Assembly: GCF_020921035.1 (NCBI RefSeq) | Contig: NC_063152.1 | Location: 10,616,001-10,680,000, forward strand | Source: Rhodamnia argentea | Taxonomy: Eukaryota > Streptophyta > Magnoliopsida > Myrtales > Myrtaceae | Direction: 5' to 3' | Length of the DNA: 64,000 nt | Notes under the pieces: generated by a model | Database searches by the model: none | Seen by the model: the letters and a program-made list of their open reading frames with translations, nothing else | What the model was told of the DNA's origin: nothing | Part shown: positions 44,288 through 55,342 of the stretch, in pieces | Position numbering within the stretch: position 1 is the first letter of the stretch | Layout of the letters: each line of letters starts with the position of its first letter | Position numbers and translations under genes: made by a program

Positions 44288-45120
44288 TGTGGGAAATATC
44301 AATCGCGAATGATATCTTGGTTTAATGGGAATCATCCTGAAGGCGGGTTACTTTTCATAGTTGGAGCTACTTTATTTTTGGAAACAAAAGGTTTGATTGT
44401 ATGGGCGGCCAAATCTATAGAGACTTAGATTGATTAACTTCAATGGCTAAATTGATCTCTACCCAATAATCGTCCAACGAATAACTCGGAGATTGATCCT
44501 TGTGAAGATTGTTCAACAAGGTCGTTGGATGTTGAGGAGTATAAAATGAGATCAACAAGACGACGAAGATAGAGATTGATTAAGAGTGACAACCAATCCT
44601 ATTATAGAGACAACTTTGCATTCTCATACTATCTTCTATGTACTGAAATGTAATCTCTTGAGAAGTGTGTCGGTGGTATAGTTGTGTTTATGTGTGAGAT
44701 AATGAGATCTATCGGCTTCGGTAAAAGCAGCACCAACTTCAAGAAAAAGTGTTTGGGGATAAGCGGCACATACTATTGTGATTCCTCAAAGATTGCTAGG
44801 TACAAGCAACATCGGCTTTTTTTTTGGACAAAAAAATATATATTGTTAGCGAAATCCAGCCAATAGGCTGTTCGTCTAGAAGAGTAGACGTAGGTTGACT
44901 ACAAGTCTTATGAAGTTCTAAATGCATCATTCTTAAATCTCTCTACTTATGTTCCTTGTTGCCTGGTAGAAGTGCACTACACTAACTGGTATAACTTGCT
45001 CCTGTTTATAACATCTCATTGCTTTTACGCTTATGTCAAACTTAACGCTTTTAACTCCATCATATTTTGTCAAGTTTCTTGAAATCACCTATTCACTTCC
45101 TCTAGATGATACTGTTAGCC
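44288..45120 (+). repeat. Ty1-copia (Sirevirus-like) LTR remnant
   Basis: It starts TGTGGGAAATATCAATC and ends near 'cacctattcacttcctctag', the pyrimidine-rich end seen in Sirevirus-type LTRs. 'tttgattgtatgggcggcca' corresponds to 'tttgattgtataggcgagca' at 63161. No gag or pol coding is adjacent. Confidence 0.5.
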
Positions 45121-47290
45121 AACTTCAAGTATTAGGTTTCGAAATGTGAAATGAGTATTTGATATAGAAAGTAAAGTTGATGATGTTTCCCTTCTTATAA
45201 ACCAACTTTATATATTGTAAAACTGCTAAAAAAATTTTTTTTTTTGGTCGGGTGCTTAAAATTGTATAAACGCTAAATTTCCGAGACGTTTAATAGAACA
45301 GACACATACTTTTTTGAATAGATTTTAAGAGGAACTTTTAGATTAAAGGAAGAACTTGGATAAGTACGGTAATGTCAAATTTTAGGGGAGTAATAAACCT
45401 TTTTAGCTAATATAGAGTGCCTATGGAACTTTTGTGGTTTTGAGGTGATGAGGCTTAACCTAAACAATTCGTGTTCCTATTTGCAAATATGATAGATGTT
45501 AGATATTTGATCCCTCTTAATAAGCAAGCCAAAAATGATTATAACGTCAAATTGTCATTAAATTCCATGAAAATAAGTACATTAAAGGAAGGATACCATC
45601 TCGATAGTAGATTCAAATTTACATCTTTCTTACCTCTTTTGGTTTTGACCTTCTTCTTCCACGGAAAACAAAATCAAGAAAAAATTTAAGATTATGTTTC
45701 ATCAAAGAGACGAAAATTAGGATTGGGATAGAATAGGATAAAAAACGTGGGGAGATTTGTTATATCCTATGCTTGTTTGGCGGTGACTAGGGTAGCAGAA
45801 ATTTAAAAAATTCTTCGAAAGGGTAAAAAGAAAACCAAAGGCAGTGTGTATTTTTTGTTCTTTTGGGTCAAACTAAGCTAGTTGGGGTGGTTGCCATTTC
45901 TGCCGGTGACCTCCACGGCGGTTTCAATTGACCATGGCGGCCACCACGATGGTGTTCCCCTCGTGAGCGATGACAACATGTGGTGGTCGCGGAGGCCCTT
46001 GGATGTAGCCACAATTCAATAGTTATAGAAACAAGGCAACAGCAATAGAGACGTACGATTGCAATGTCTACATATCCTGAGAGTTTTGACCACCTGACGA
46101 CAGTTGCCTGAGGTGGGCAACCGCCGAGCAGTGGTCGATAACACCGCCATGGTGGTGCCACTGGTTAGGCAAATGTGAACAACAAGCCATATATCCTATC
46201 CAGCCAACCTAAGGGCCACTAAATGAACCATAATTTCAAACATTTATACTAAATTTTTTCCTACCTTTTTTTCATATCGGCGAAAAGTTTCCTAAATGGC
46301 GTAAAGTCAACTTCTCTCCACGTCAAAGAGCCTATTTAATTGGATAAATACATGATGTTGCTGACATGGCTATGAAGACAAAAGGGCACTTTTTACGTCA
46401 GCCAATCTATCATTCATTTGTTTTTAACTTCTCTTTTCAGGTTTATATCACACGCCAATACAATGTGATACAAGACACAACACGTCCATATATAAATTAT
46501 CAAAAAAATAAAAAATTCGATATGTTGAGACACGTTATATATTATAAAAATATTTATATATATAGATGATAAGTTATCTGTTTCATGATAATAATAATAT
46601 CATTAAAAAGAACGGAAATGACAATTCCGACCTCTGTCCCTGCTCTTAACTTTTTGTCGTCCACTCAAAGCTCTTTCTTTTTAACTCTTCTAATTTTGAC
46701 TCAGTCAACTCTTTACCCCCACCAAAATCTGCTCTCTTGTGCGGAGTGGATGTGTGGGCAGGTGAGTGATAGGTGGGCGGCGAGTGGACGTTTGAGAAAG
46801 AGTGGATGTGTGTAGGTGTAGGTGAATGAGTACACCCCTCTAACTTTTTCTTTTCTTTTCCCCCATTCTCTCTCCTCTTTTCTCCATTCCCCAAAACCTT
46901 CTCTCTCTCTCTCTCTCATGGAAGTCTCCGAGGTTAAAAAAAAAATTCCATTTGGAACGATAAGGTAGAGAATTTGTTGGCGAAAACAAAGAACCATGGA
47001 AAGCATCTAAGTTTCTCAGTTGCTAGCCTGATAGTCAAATAAAGCCTGATAGTCAAATAATACCATCGGTTATTTATGATCACACGATCTCTCAATCAAT
47101 TAATACTTTATACAAAATATGCTGCGATGATATATGAATCTACAGTTGAAATTATATCGTCCATCAACTGTACTATCCTTAATAGTACTGTCAAAAAAGT
47201 ATTTTCCTTGCTCATTTGATTCCCTCCACCTAACCACCTCCCATTCAATCCGCCAACCCCACTGGACTCATCCTTCAGTCTTCTTCACAA
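45121..47290. other. Gene-free stretch upstream of UGT copy 1
   Basis: No gene is supported. A GC-rich patch at 45880-46160 resembles the centres of the foldback elements. A CT microsatellite lies at about 46901-46918. Confidence 0.4.
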
Positions 47291-47294
47291 TTGC

Positions 47295-47304
47295 TTATAT
47301 AAAA
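47295..47304 (+). promoter_or_regulatory. TATA box of UGT copy 1
   Basis: TTATATAAAA, about 60 bases upstream of the ATG at 47358. The block around it ('ctcatcct...ttcttcacaattgc') aligns with the corresponding block of the pseudogene copy at 51580-51625. Confidence 0.65.
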
Positions 47305-47357
47305 GACACATCTTACACTCTCTTCTCAGTCCAAGTAGAAAGTAGACCAATTCAGCA

Positions 47358-48746
47358 ATGGCCACGACACAAGCTCCTCATATAGCTCTTTTCCCGAGCG
47401 CCGGAATGGGCCACTTGATGCCGTACCTCCGGCTTGCTGCGATGCTGGCCAGGAGAAACTGCATCGTCACGCTCATCACCGCTCACCCCACCGTGTCGGC
47501 TGCTGAATCGGAGCACATATCCTTGTTCCTTCGCCACAATCCTGAAATTAAGCGCCTCGAACTCGAGCTCACTCCGAGCTCCCGGCAAGCCGATGCCACC
47601 CCTATCGAACCTTTCTTTCTTCAATTCCATCTCATCAATCAGTCGATCCATCTCCTCGGCCCTCTGTTATCTTCGTCGTCCCCTCCTTTATCGGCTATGT
47701 TTGTGGACTTCGCTCTACTTGCCGAGACTGCTCCAATTGCCGAGGACCTCCAGCTCCCTATATACGTTGTTTCCACCACCTCGGTCGAGTTCCTCTCTCT
47801 CGTGGCGTACTTTTCGGTTGTCGCATCGAACCCAACCGAGTTCAACGAAGCTTCCACCGAACTCAAGATTCCGGGATTGCCGCCGATGGCCATGTCGAGC
47901 CTCCCGCCAGCACTCCTAGATCACAGCCATCTTTTTACATCGACCATTGTTACGAACTCTCAAGCTCTACCCGGGGCAGAGGGAATATTGATGAACACCT
48001 TCGACTGGTTCCAAGCATCAATACTCAATGCTCTCAACAAAGACAGGGTAATGGCGAGCTTACCGCCAATTCTCCCCATAGGGCCACTAGAATCGTATCA
48101 CATTCCACAAGACGGAGATCACTGCTACCGGTCATGGCTAGAGAACCAACCATCTGAATCCGTAGTATACATAAGCTTTGGAAACAGAACGGCAATGTCC
48201 CGGGATCAGGTGCGAGAGCTGGAAAAGGGGTTGGAGAAGGCCGGGTGGAGATTCTGCTGGAACCTGAAAACCACCAAAGTAGACAAGGACGACCGCGAGG
48301 ACGTGAAAGACATCCTTAGCGATTTCTTCTTAAAAAGAACCAAGAACAAGGGGGTGATCATAAGAGGGTGGGCGGACCAGGAGGAGATCTTGGCCCATCC
48401 CGCCATCGGAGGGTTCGTGAGCCACTGTGGGTGGAACTCGGTGATGGAAGCAGCCTGGCAGGGCGTGCCGATGCTCGCGTGGCCGCAACACGGCGACCAG
48501 AAGATGAACGCGAAGGTCATGGAGACGGCGGGATTGGGGCTGTGGGAGAGCGGTTGGGATTGGGGTCCCAATGGGATTGTGAAAGGGGAAGAGATTGAGA
48601 GGAAGATTGTGGAGTTGATGACGGATGAGACGGTGAGGGAGAGAGCCAAGAAGGTGAGAGAAGAGGCCAGGAAGGCTGTTGAGAGTGGTGGGAGCTCTGA
48701 TAGGGTGATTAGAAATGTAATTAACTCCGTAACTCTTCCATCTTAA
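47358..48746 (+). CDS. UDP-glycosyltransferase, UGT708-like (copy 1)
   Basis: Intronless, 462 residues, the usual length for family-1 plant UGTs. N-terminal acceptor domain: GAGMGHLMP-type loop with the catalytic His19 (SAGMGHLMPYLRLAAMLARR) and partner Asp117 (AMFVDF). C-terminal donor domain: YISFGNRTAMSRDQVRELEK at 271-290 and a complete 44-residue PSPG box from Trp338 to Gln381, with HCGWNS at 357-361 and a closing DQ that selects UDP-sugars. The SFGNRTAMS...LKT.K.DKDD pattern is what I associate with UGT708 enzymes, which include C-glycosyltransferases acting on 2-hydroxyflavanones, dihydrochalcones or benzophenones. The real acceptor cannot be read from sequence. It is cytosolic (no signal peptide). 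The first of three tandem copies in the same orientation. Confidence 0.93.
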   Translation: MATTQAPHIALFPSAGMGHLMPYLRLAAMLARRNCIVTLITAHPTVSAAESEHISLFLRHNPEIKRLELELTPSSRQADATPIEPFFLQFHLINQSIHLLGPLLSSSSPPLSAMFVDFALLAETAPIAEDLQLPIYVVSTTSVEFLSLVAYFSVVASNPTEFNEASTELKIPGLPPMAMSSLPPALLDHSHLFTSTIVTNSQALPGAEGILMNTFDWFQASILNALNKDRVMASLPPILPIGPLESYHIPQDGDHCYRSWLENQPSESVVYISFGNRTAMSRDQVRELEKGLEKAGWRFCWNLKTTKVDKDDREDVKDILSDFFLKRTKNKGVIIRGWADQEEILAHPAIGGFVSHCGWNSVMEAAWQGVPMLAWPQHGDQKMNAKVMETAGLGLWESGWDWGPNGIVKGEEIERKIVELMTDETVRERAKKVREEARKAVESGGSSDRVIRNVINSVTLPS

Positions 48747-49870
48747 CAAAAATTATCTCCTGTAATCCTGAGAAACTAATTGCACCAGTGGTTGGCTCAC
48801 AATCTGCAACATGGAAAAGATTGCCAAGCAATTGAAGATAAATTTGTGCATTTTGTTGTTGCTTTTTATGCCGTCGAATGTCAACGACGATCACTAACTT
48901 TAGTAGCTTATTTTCGTTTTCCCCTCAATAGATCTTTGAATTTCCGGTATCGTGTCATTGTCGGCTATTCGATTTGCCCTTTTGGCTAACTTGGCTATTT
49001 GGAAAAAATAATATTTGAAATGGAAAAGAAATGAAATCAGAATAATTTGAAACATGATAACACTCTCTTTAAGGAATTATTTGCCCTCATAATGTTGTTA
49101 ATAGTTACCGGCAAAATCCTAATGGATGCAATAAAGTCTCGAAACAAGAATATTAGATAATAATTCTAATATCTTTCTAAGAATCCTAAAAGAAAACGAT
49201 TGGAAAGAAGGCTATATCTCTTCGAAAAGAAACAAAAAAAAAAAAATGAAATTTGTAGTAAGTGACTATTGAATAGACTCGGTGGATAACAGCGAAAAGA
49301 ACACAAGTTTTCATGTTGTCCGAAAAGTACGCACATTTTCATGTACGAAAGAACACCATGTTTCATGCTTGAAAAGTTGTAAATTTGGACACAAATCTTC
49401 CTGTCCAAACACCGGTAAATTTGTACAAGCCTCTTCAGATATTATAAGAGCCCCTAATAACCATTAGGCAGAAATGAAAATTTAATCGTAACTCCTTCGT
49501 GAAGATTACCGCATGCTAGGTGCCCCTAATCCAGATGCTTGCTAGGTGTGCATAACATTACCACAGCCCGCAAGCAGATATTATAGAGTCCAACCCATTT
49601 AGCCCATTGTCTTCATTTATAAGATTAGAAGGCTTTCGCACTTATAAATTGACCCATACACTCGCATCTTTCCTGTGTGGAGGCAAGGAAAGAAACCACT
49701 TTGTTTGTTTACCATCATTGGCTTGGGATAACTCTTTGGTGAAGGAAAGACTATTGCTAAATGTGCTAGATAGGCTTGTGAAAGGGAGAGCAAATGGTAG
49801 GCATAAGCACTAGGTAATTTCACTATTTTGAAGAAATACGATAAATCACATTACATGGTCAAACTTTTGA
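48747..49870. other. Intergenic between UGT copies 1 and 2, first part
   Basis: The 3' UTR of copy 1 begins here ('ttatctcctgtaatcctgag') and matches that of copy 2 at 53150. Beyond about 48800 nothing is recognised. Confidence 0.4.
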
Positions 49871-49881
49871 TCTTTGGGTAT

Positions 49882-50572
49882 TGTTAAGATGCACGTGTGA
49901 GTGAGTTGTGTTAAAGAAATCTAATATCGTAGAATTAAAATGGTATAGAGCAGTTAGTATATTCTAGTTGAGCCATAACTCATTAGCTTAAACTTTTGAG
50001 CTAAGGTAGGTTTGACTGTATATATTGATGGGTTCGGAGTTGAGCTTCCTCTTAGCGATCTCCTCATGTAAACATACTCGACTTACGCTCACGCTCTCAT
50101 CAAATGTTCAAAGTCGATTGTTGGTGAGCTTGTGGCGGTTTCTGGGCGGTAAGCGTTGTGGTATAGCAACAAGGGCCCAATAGCGGACTTCATAATTATG
50201 AAGTTGGGCTTTGATGGAGATTCAACTTGAGATAAATTAATACTGAAGAATACTTAAATTAAGAAGGAGCGGACCTAATACCGAGCTCACATGTGAGGGG
50301 GAGATTCTTAAAATGTACGTTTGAGTGAGTGATTCTTAAGATGTACGTTTGAGTAAGTGGGTTGTGTTAAGAGATCCAATATCGGAGAATCGAAGTGGTG
50401 TAGAGCAGTTAGTATATTCAAGTTGGTCCATATAACTTATTAACTTAAACTTTTGAGTTAAGGTGAGTTTGATTGGATATGTCGACGAGTTCGGAGTTGA
50501 GTTCTCTCTTAGCGATCTCCCCAAGTAAAGGTATCAGATTTCTGCTGTGCGCTCCCATCGGGTGTTGTAGTC
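49882..50572 (+). mobile_element. Probable TRIM (miniature LTR retrotransposon)
   Basis: Two direct repeats of about 230-250 bases (about 49882-50120 and 50305-50572) share, in order, 'tgtgttaa', 'gagcagttagtatattc', 'taaacttttgag' and 'ttcggagttgag'. The repeats flank about 180 bases of internal DNA. Just inside the left repeat is 'tggtatagcaac' (50159), a weak match to the initiator-tRNA primer-binding site. Just before the right repeat is a purine tract 'gagggggaga' (50295-50304). No protein is encoded, as expected of TRIMs. Solo or diverged relatives lie at 1.8 and 5.8 kb. Confidence 0.65.
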
Positions 50573-51752
50573 TCTCGACCCAACTACATCAAATAATTAT
50601 GAAATCACACGAGTTCGCAATACTATGTGGTCGCCCCCAAGAAATTGGCAATGACACAGGTTGTACTTGAGATCTCTTGTTATGTAAGGCAACAAGCCAA
50701 CACACTAGGAGTTCCCAGGAATTCTATCGATTGCGCTTTCTTGAGCTACATCATCTACAAAGTCTCTTGACTAATCTCTATCGGGTGTTTGTTTGTAAAA
50801 CAAACAAAATGATGACTTTTTTCTTATAAGTGAAAAGTCATTCTAGCCTTTCAAATGAAGACAATGAGCTAAGCATGTTGGCCCTACTATATTTGCATGC
50901 GGGTGCGCGAATAATTGCACGATTATTAGGTGCACTTAGCACTTTGCTCGCTTGCTCGGTCGTGAATTGGAATTGACACTAATCAAAGATTATTTTTATT
51001 TATTAAAGTATCTAATCTTAATAATTATAAAAACTATTGTCTCCTAGCGAACAATGCAACTGTTCATAAAGTAGTTAAAGTTGCAAATTTTCAGACATGG
51101 CAGCTTTTGCACATGAAGAGTTGTGTCTAAATAAACTTTTCTTTTTTTTTAACATTAAGAATTGTATCCAAATTTACAGATTTCAAACACGAAGAGTTGT
51201 ATTCTTTTCAAACATGAAAAGTTGTGTTCTTTTCGCAATTACATATTAAATGATTCTATTCAATATTCGCTCACTTCAACTTCCATTTTTCGTTTTATTT
51301 AAAAAGTAATACAGCCATCTTTTTCATTATTTTCCTTTGAGGATTTTTTGAGAAACATCAGAATTACTATTTTATATTCTTATTTCGAGATTTTGTTGTG
51401 TGTCGGAGGATTTTTGTCAGTAATCGTTAGCAATATTGTGAGATAAATAATTCTTAAAATCGATATTTTTGCGAGTACCATGTAAAAGGAGGAAAAAAAA
51501 AATCCCTTTTGATTGATAGAGGCAGGGGAGAATAGGTCGGCTAAAACAAAGCTACGATGAGGCCACTCAATCCAACAGCCCACCTGCCCTCATCCTTTGT
51601 GTTCTTGACAATCGCTTTCATAAGGGGCACAAACAAAGGGAAGAGAAGTGCAGTCTCCACTGTCCGTAACACAGCGACCTCTACATTAACCAGTTTTCAG
51701 CAACTACTTGCGATCATCTACACTCTTGATCATCCGAGAAAGCCAATTCAGC
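50573..51752. other. Intergenic upstream of the UGT pseudogene
   Basis: No gene is recognised up to the pseudogene start. The region 51580-51640 aligns with the promoter of copy 1, but at the TATA position (51617-51625) it reads TTCATAAGG. Confidence 0.4.
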
Positions 51753-51753
51753 A

Positions 51754-53146
51754 ATGAGCACGACGCAAACTCCTCATATAGCTCTTTTCCCCGGTGCCGG
51801 AATGGGCCACTTGATGCCGCTCCTCCGGCTTGCCGCGATGCTGGCCAAGCGAAACTGCACCGTCACGGTCATCACCGCTCACCCCACCGTGTCCGCCGCC
51901 GAATCGGACCACATATCCTTGTTCCTTCACCACAATCCTGATATTAACCATCTCAAACTCCGGCTCAATCGTGGCTCCCGGATTGCCGATTCTGCCGCCA
52001 CCGACCCTTTCATTCTCCAATTCCATCTCATCAATCAGTCAGCCCTTCTCCTCCATCCTCTGTTATCTTCGTCATCTCCGCCTTTTACCGCTATGTTTGT
52101 GGACTTATTTCTAGTTGCCAAGACTGCTCCGATTGCGAAGGACCTCCACCTCCCTATGTATGTTGTTTCCACCACCTCGGTCGAGTTCATCTCTCTCATG
52201 GCATACTTTCCGGTTTTCCAATTGAAACTGGCCGAGTTCAGCAATGCTTTCGCCGAAATCAAGATTCCCGGATTGCCACCGATGGCCATGTCAAGTCTCC
52301 CACCAGCACTCCTCGATCCCAGCCATCTTTTTACTTCGATCATCGATCACTATGAAATCTCAAGCTCTATCTGAGGCCAAAGGAATCTTGATGAACACCT
52401 TCGAGTGGTTCCAAGCATCAATACTCGGTGCTTTCAATAAAGACAGGGTGATCGCAAGCTTACCGCCAATTCTTCCCATAGGGCCACTAGAATTGTATCA
52501 CATTCCGCAAGGCGAGGACCACTTCTACCGGTCATGGCTAGAGGACCAACCATCTGAATCCGTGGTGTACATAAGCTTCGGAAACAGAACGGCAATGTCC
52601 CGGGATCAGGTGCGAGAGCTGGAAAAGGGGAAGGAGAAGGCTGGGTAGAGATTCTGCTGGAACCTGAAAACCACCAAAGTAGACAAGGATGACCGCGAGG
52701 ACGTGAAAGACATCCTTAGCGATTTCTTCTTAAAGAGAACCAAGAAAAAGGGGATGGTCATAAGAGGGTGGGCAGAGCAGCAGGAGATCTTGGCGCATCC
52801 AGCAGTCGGAAGGTTCGTGAGCCACTGCAGGTGGAACTCGGTGATGGAAGCAGCCTGGCAGGGCGTGCCAATGCTTGTGTGGCCGCAACACGGCGACCAG
52901 AAGCTGAATGCGGAGGCCGTCGAGGAGGCGGGATTGGGGCTGTGGGAGAGGGGATGGGATTGGGGTGTCGATAGGATTGTGGAAGGGGAAGAGATTGAGA
53001 GGAAGATTGTGGAGTTGATGACAGATGAGGAGCTGAGAGAGAGAGCCAAGAAGGTGAGAGAAGAGGCCAGGAAGGCTGTTGATAGTGGCGGGAGCTCTGA
53101 TAGGGTGATTAGAGATGTAATTAACTCTGTAACTCTTCCATCTTAA
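51754..53146 (+). pseudogene. UGT708-like pseudogene (copy 2)
   Basis: Clearly a tandem copy of the flanking UGTs, starting MSTTQTPHIALFPGAGMGHL and ending INSVTLPS like copy 1. Lesions: (1) a net +4-nt change between about 52340 and 52365 shifts the frame after residue about 199 and gives a stop ending at 52374; (2) a Trp codon is TAG at 52646-52648, in the stretch corresponding to KAGWRFCW; (3) in the PSPG box GGFVSHCGWNS has become GRFVSHCRWNS, so even a repaired frame would have a damaged donor site; (4) the TATA box is degraded. The remaining sequence is still highly similar to copy 1, so the loss is recent. It could still be transcribed. Confidence 0.92.
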
Positions 53147-53440
53147 TAAAATTACCCCCTGTAATCCTAAAAAAATAATGGCACCAATGGTAAAAAGGTG
53201 TTGGTGAATTAAAACTGATTTTGGCAAGATTCAAGAAATCAAATATCAATCAGCACAAATTTCAGCAAATCAAACACCGGTAGTGTCCTAATCCTATATA
53301 AGAAAGAAGTAATGGCCAATCAAGCATGATCTAATCGCCTTTTCCTAGAATCGAGAGTTGAGACGAGAGAGACCGAGACGAGACGTGACAACTAACGAGC
53401 GAGTTCAAGCATTTGGGGTTTCAATTTTTCTTAAATATGA
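53147..53440. other. 3' flank of the UGT pseudogene
   Basis: The first about 45 bases match the 3' UTR of copy 1. No other feature is seen. Confidence 0.4.
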
Positions 53441-53620
53441 AAATACATAAGTATATATTACCGGTCCGGTCGGGTGGGCGGTTCCACACCTGGAATCGAG
53501 AACCAAACCGGTATCCTCCGGTTCTAGTTTACTAGAATCGGGAACCGGACCGATTCCTTTGGGACACATTGGTTCGGGGCCGCTCCGGTCCAGGCAGTTC
53601 CGAATTCCTTTGCACATTCA
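53440..53620. repeat. GGAACCGG-type element F4, partial copy 5
   Basis: It contains 'accggtccggtcgggtgggc', 'tcgggaaccggaccgattcc' and 'gccgctccggtccaggcag'. Only one side of the element is recognisable. Confidence 0.5.
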
Positions 53621-53869
53621 AAGGCAACGCTTTTTATGCCCACGTTGCTCGGGTCAATAACAACTTGGATACTCAGTATAAAATTTTCGGTGAAAAGGAG
53701 CTTAAGAGGTCACTCTCAAGGAAAGCCGTGTCCCTAAGTTTAAAAAAATCCTGTAGGAATATGTTTAGGTCAAGAGATTTATAGTTATTAGATACTTCCT
53801 ACTTTGAAGTTTCGATGGCGCGCTTATGATAAATGAATATAATTGTGTGCTATTTCTCATGAATTTCTA

Positions 53870-54512
53870 ATTTTGGGCTCCGTATATTTCGCACAAAATG
53901 TGAGGTTTTCCAAAAATATTTTCAGGAAAGTTAATTCCAGGAAAATGAAAAAAAAATTCCGATGTTTAGCTAAATTGTGAAAAATAGTTGGAAAATATTT
54001 TCCGTCATTTGGTGTGACAAATCGGATTTGACCTTCTTCCATGGACTCCTTTTAATAGTTTTTCTTCTTTTATTTTTTCTTCTCATTTTTTTTAAAGAAA
54101 ATTAAAATTTTTAATTATTTATCTTTCTCTATTTTATATTATCTTTTTTCTCTCTATTTTTTTTTTTTTATGTTTTATAGTTTTTCCTTCTAGTTTCGAT
54201 TGGTCGCCCACCACGGCGGCGGATGGCAACCGGCCACGGGCAAGCTTGAGGTTCTGCCGGTCCCAACGATCTCGGGGTCCCCCGAGGCCGGCAAGCCCGA
54301 GTCTTACCAAAACCGTTATCGACTACATTGGCGATCCGTGCAACATGAAGAACGTGCTCACCATTGCTTAATCGATTCACCGATTCTTCCTCCTCCTCGT
54401 CCTCCTCCTTCTTTCTAGAATGAGAGGCAAGCTGAAACCACCACGTCCTTTCATTTTATATGAAAAGAAAACCACCCAACGAACGAAATGTGATGCGATG
54501 TAAAATTAAAAG
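53870..54512. repeat. Left half of an F5-type foldback element
   Basis: AT-rich DNA with 'ttggaaaatattttccgtca' runs into a GC-rich part (54190-54310, 'ccccgaggccggcaagccc'). A matching GC-rich then AT-rich half follows at 55300-55980, after the LTR-like block. Confidence 0.4.
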
Positions 54513-55342
54513 TGTTGACACTTAAAATAATCCAAGAAAAACTCGTGATGAGCACGTGAGGAAGCGATAATCAGCTACGGGAAGGAACACCGAAGCAAGG
54601 TACGTGCCAATCAGAAAGGTGCCACGTGTCGGGGTAAATTCTGGCGCCACTTCCTTCTAGAACAAGAAAAGCGCGTGGAGGGAGGCCACGATCGAAGCGG
54701 TTAGCGGTAATCCCCACGAGGTAAAAAGAAAAGGCGCGAAGAACGGGAAACCGTCATCCACGTGGCTTATGGAAAAGAGCAAAGCGTGGGGCCAAAGGAA
54801 GAAACCGCTCGCCAGTTACCAAAGAGCTCGCCTATAAATACCTCGCAGTAGCAAGATACACACACAACAAACCCAAAACACTTGCATTTTCAACTAAGCT
54901 CTTAGCCTTTAGCCTAGCCTAGCTATAGTTTTTAGATCCCCGTCGTCGATTCAATTCTGGCGAGTATCATATCCAGAGTTAGGTGTCGTCGATTAGATTC
55001 GGGCGTCTACTCATTAGGTTCAGCACCGTTGATTAAATTCCGGTGTTGCACCCTTCACCCATCTTGTCCAATCTTGTCGATTCAATTCCGGTATTGTGTC
55101 TTACAACCCCCAGTCAAGTCTTGTTGATTAAATTCCAACATCGTGTCCTATATCATCTCCCGATCCTGTCGATTTAATTCCAGGATTGTGTCGAGACTTG
55201 TTACATACCGCCACTATTACACATATTGGGCCGTCGAAGTTGTTTTGTAACACGCATTTTGTGTCAATCTACTGCATTTGACATTCTCTATCCAAAACTA
55301 ACCCAGAACTCCTTTTCGGAAAACGAACGGATTAAGTTCGAT
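54513..55342 (+). mobile_element. Solo-LTR-like block with G-boxes, TATA box and repeated leader
   Basis: It starts TGTTGACACTT, a common LTR start. Upstream of a TATA box (CCTATAAATA, 54831-54840) there are three CACGTG G-boxes at 54553, 54623 and 54759. Downstream the leader has six copies of a motif like (T)GTCGATTCAATTCCGG at about 54942, 54984, 55024, 55073, 55120 and 55165. AAAAG precedes the start (54508-54512) and recurs at 55343-55347, a candidate 5-bp target duplication, but the block does not end in CA, so the right boundary is uncertain. No gag or pol is nearby. Confidence 0.6.

Noticed and set aside
48206..48649. Long antisense open frames of about 147 residues opposite each UGT copy (also 52606-53049 and 57551-57994)
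   Set aside because: They occur at the same place in all three copies because the sense sequence is conserved. They use a TTG/CTG-style or arbitrary start and have low-complexity Ser/Pro composition. They are frame shadows.
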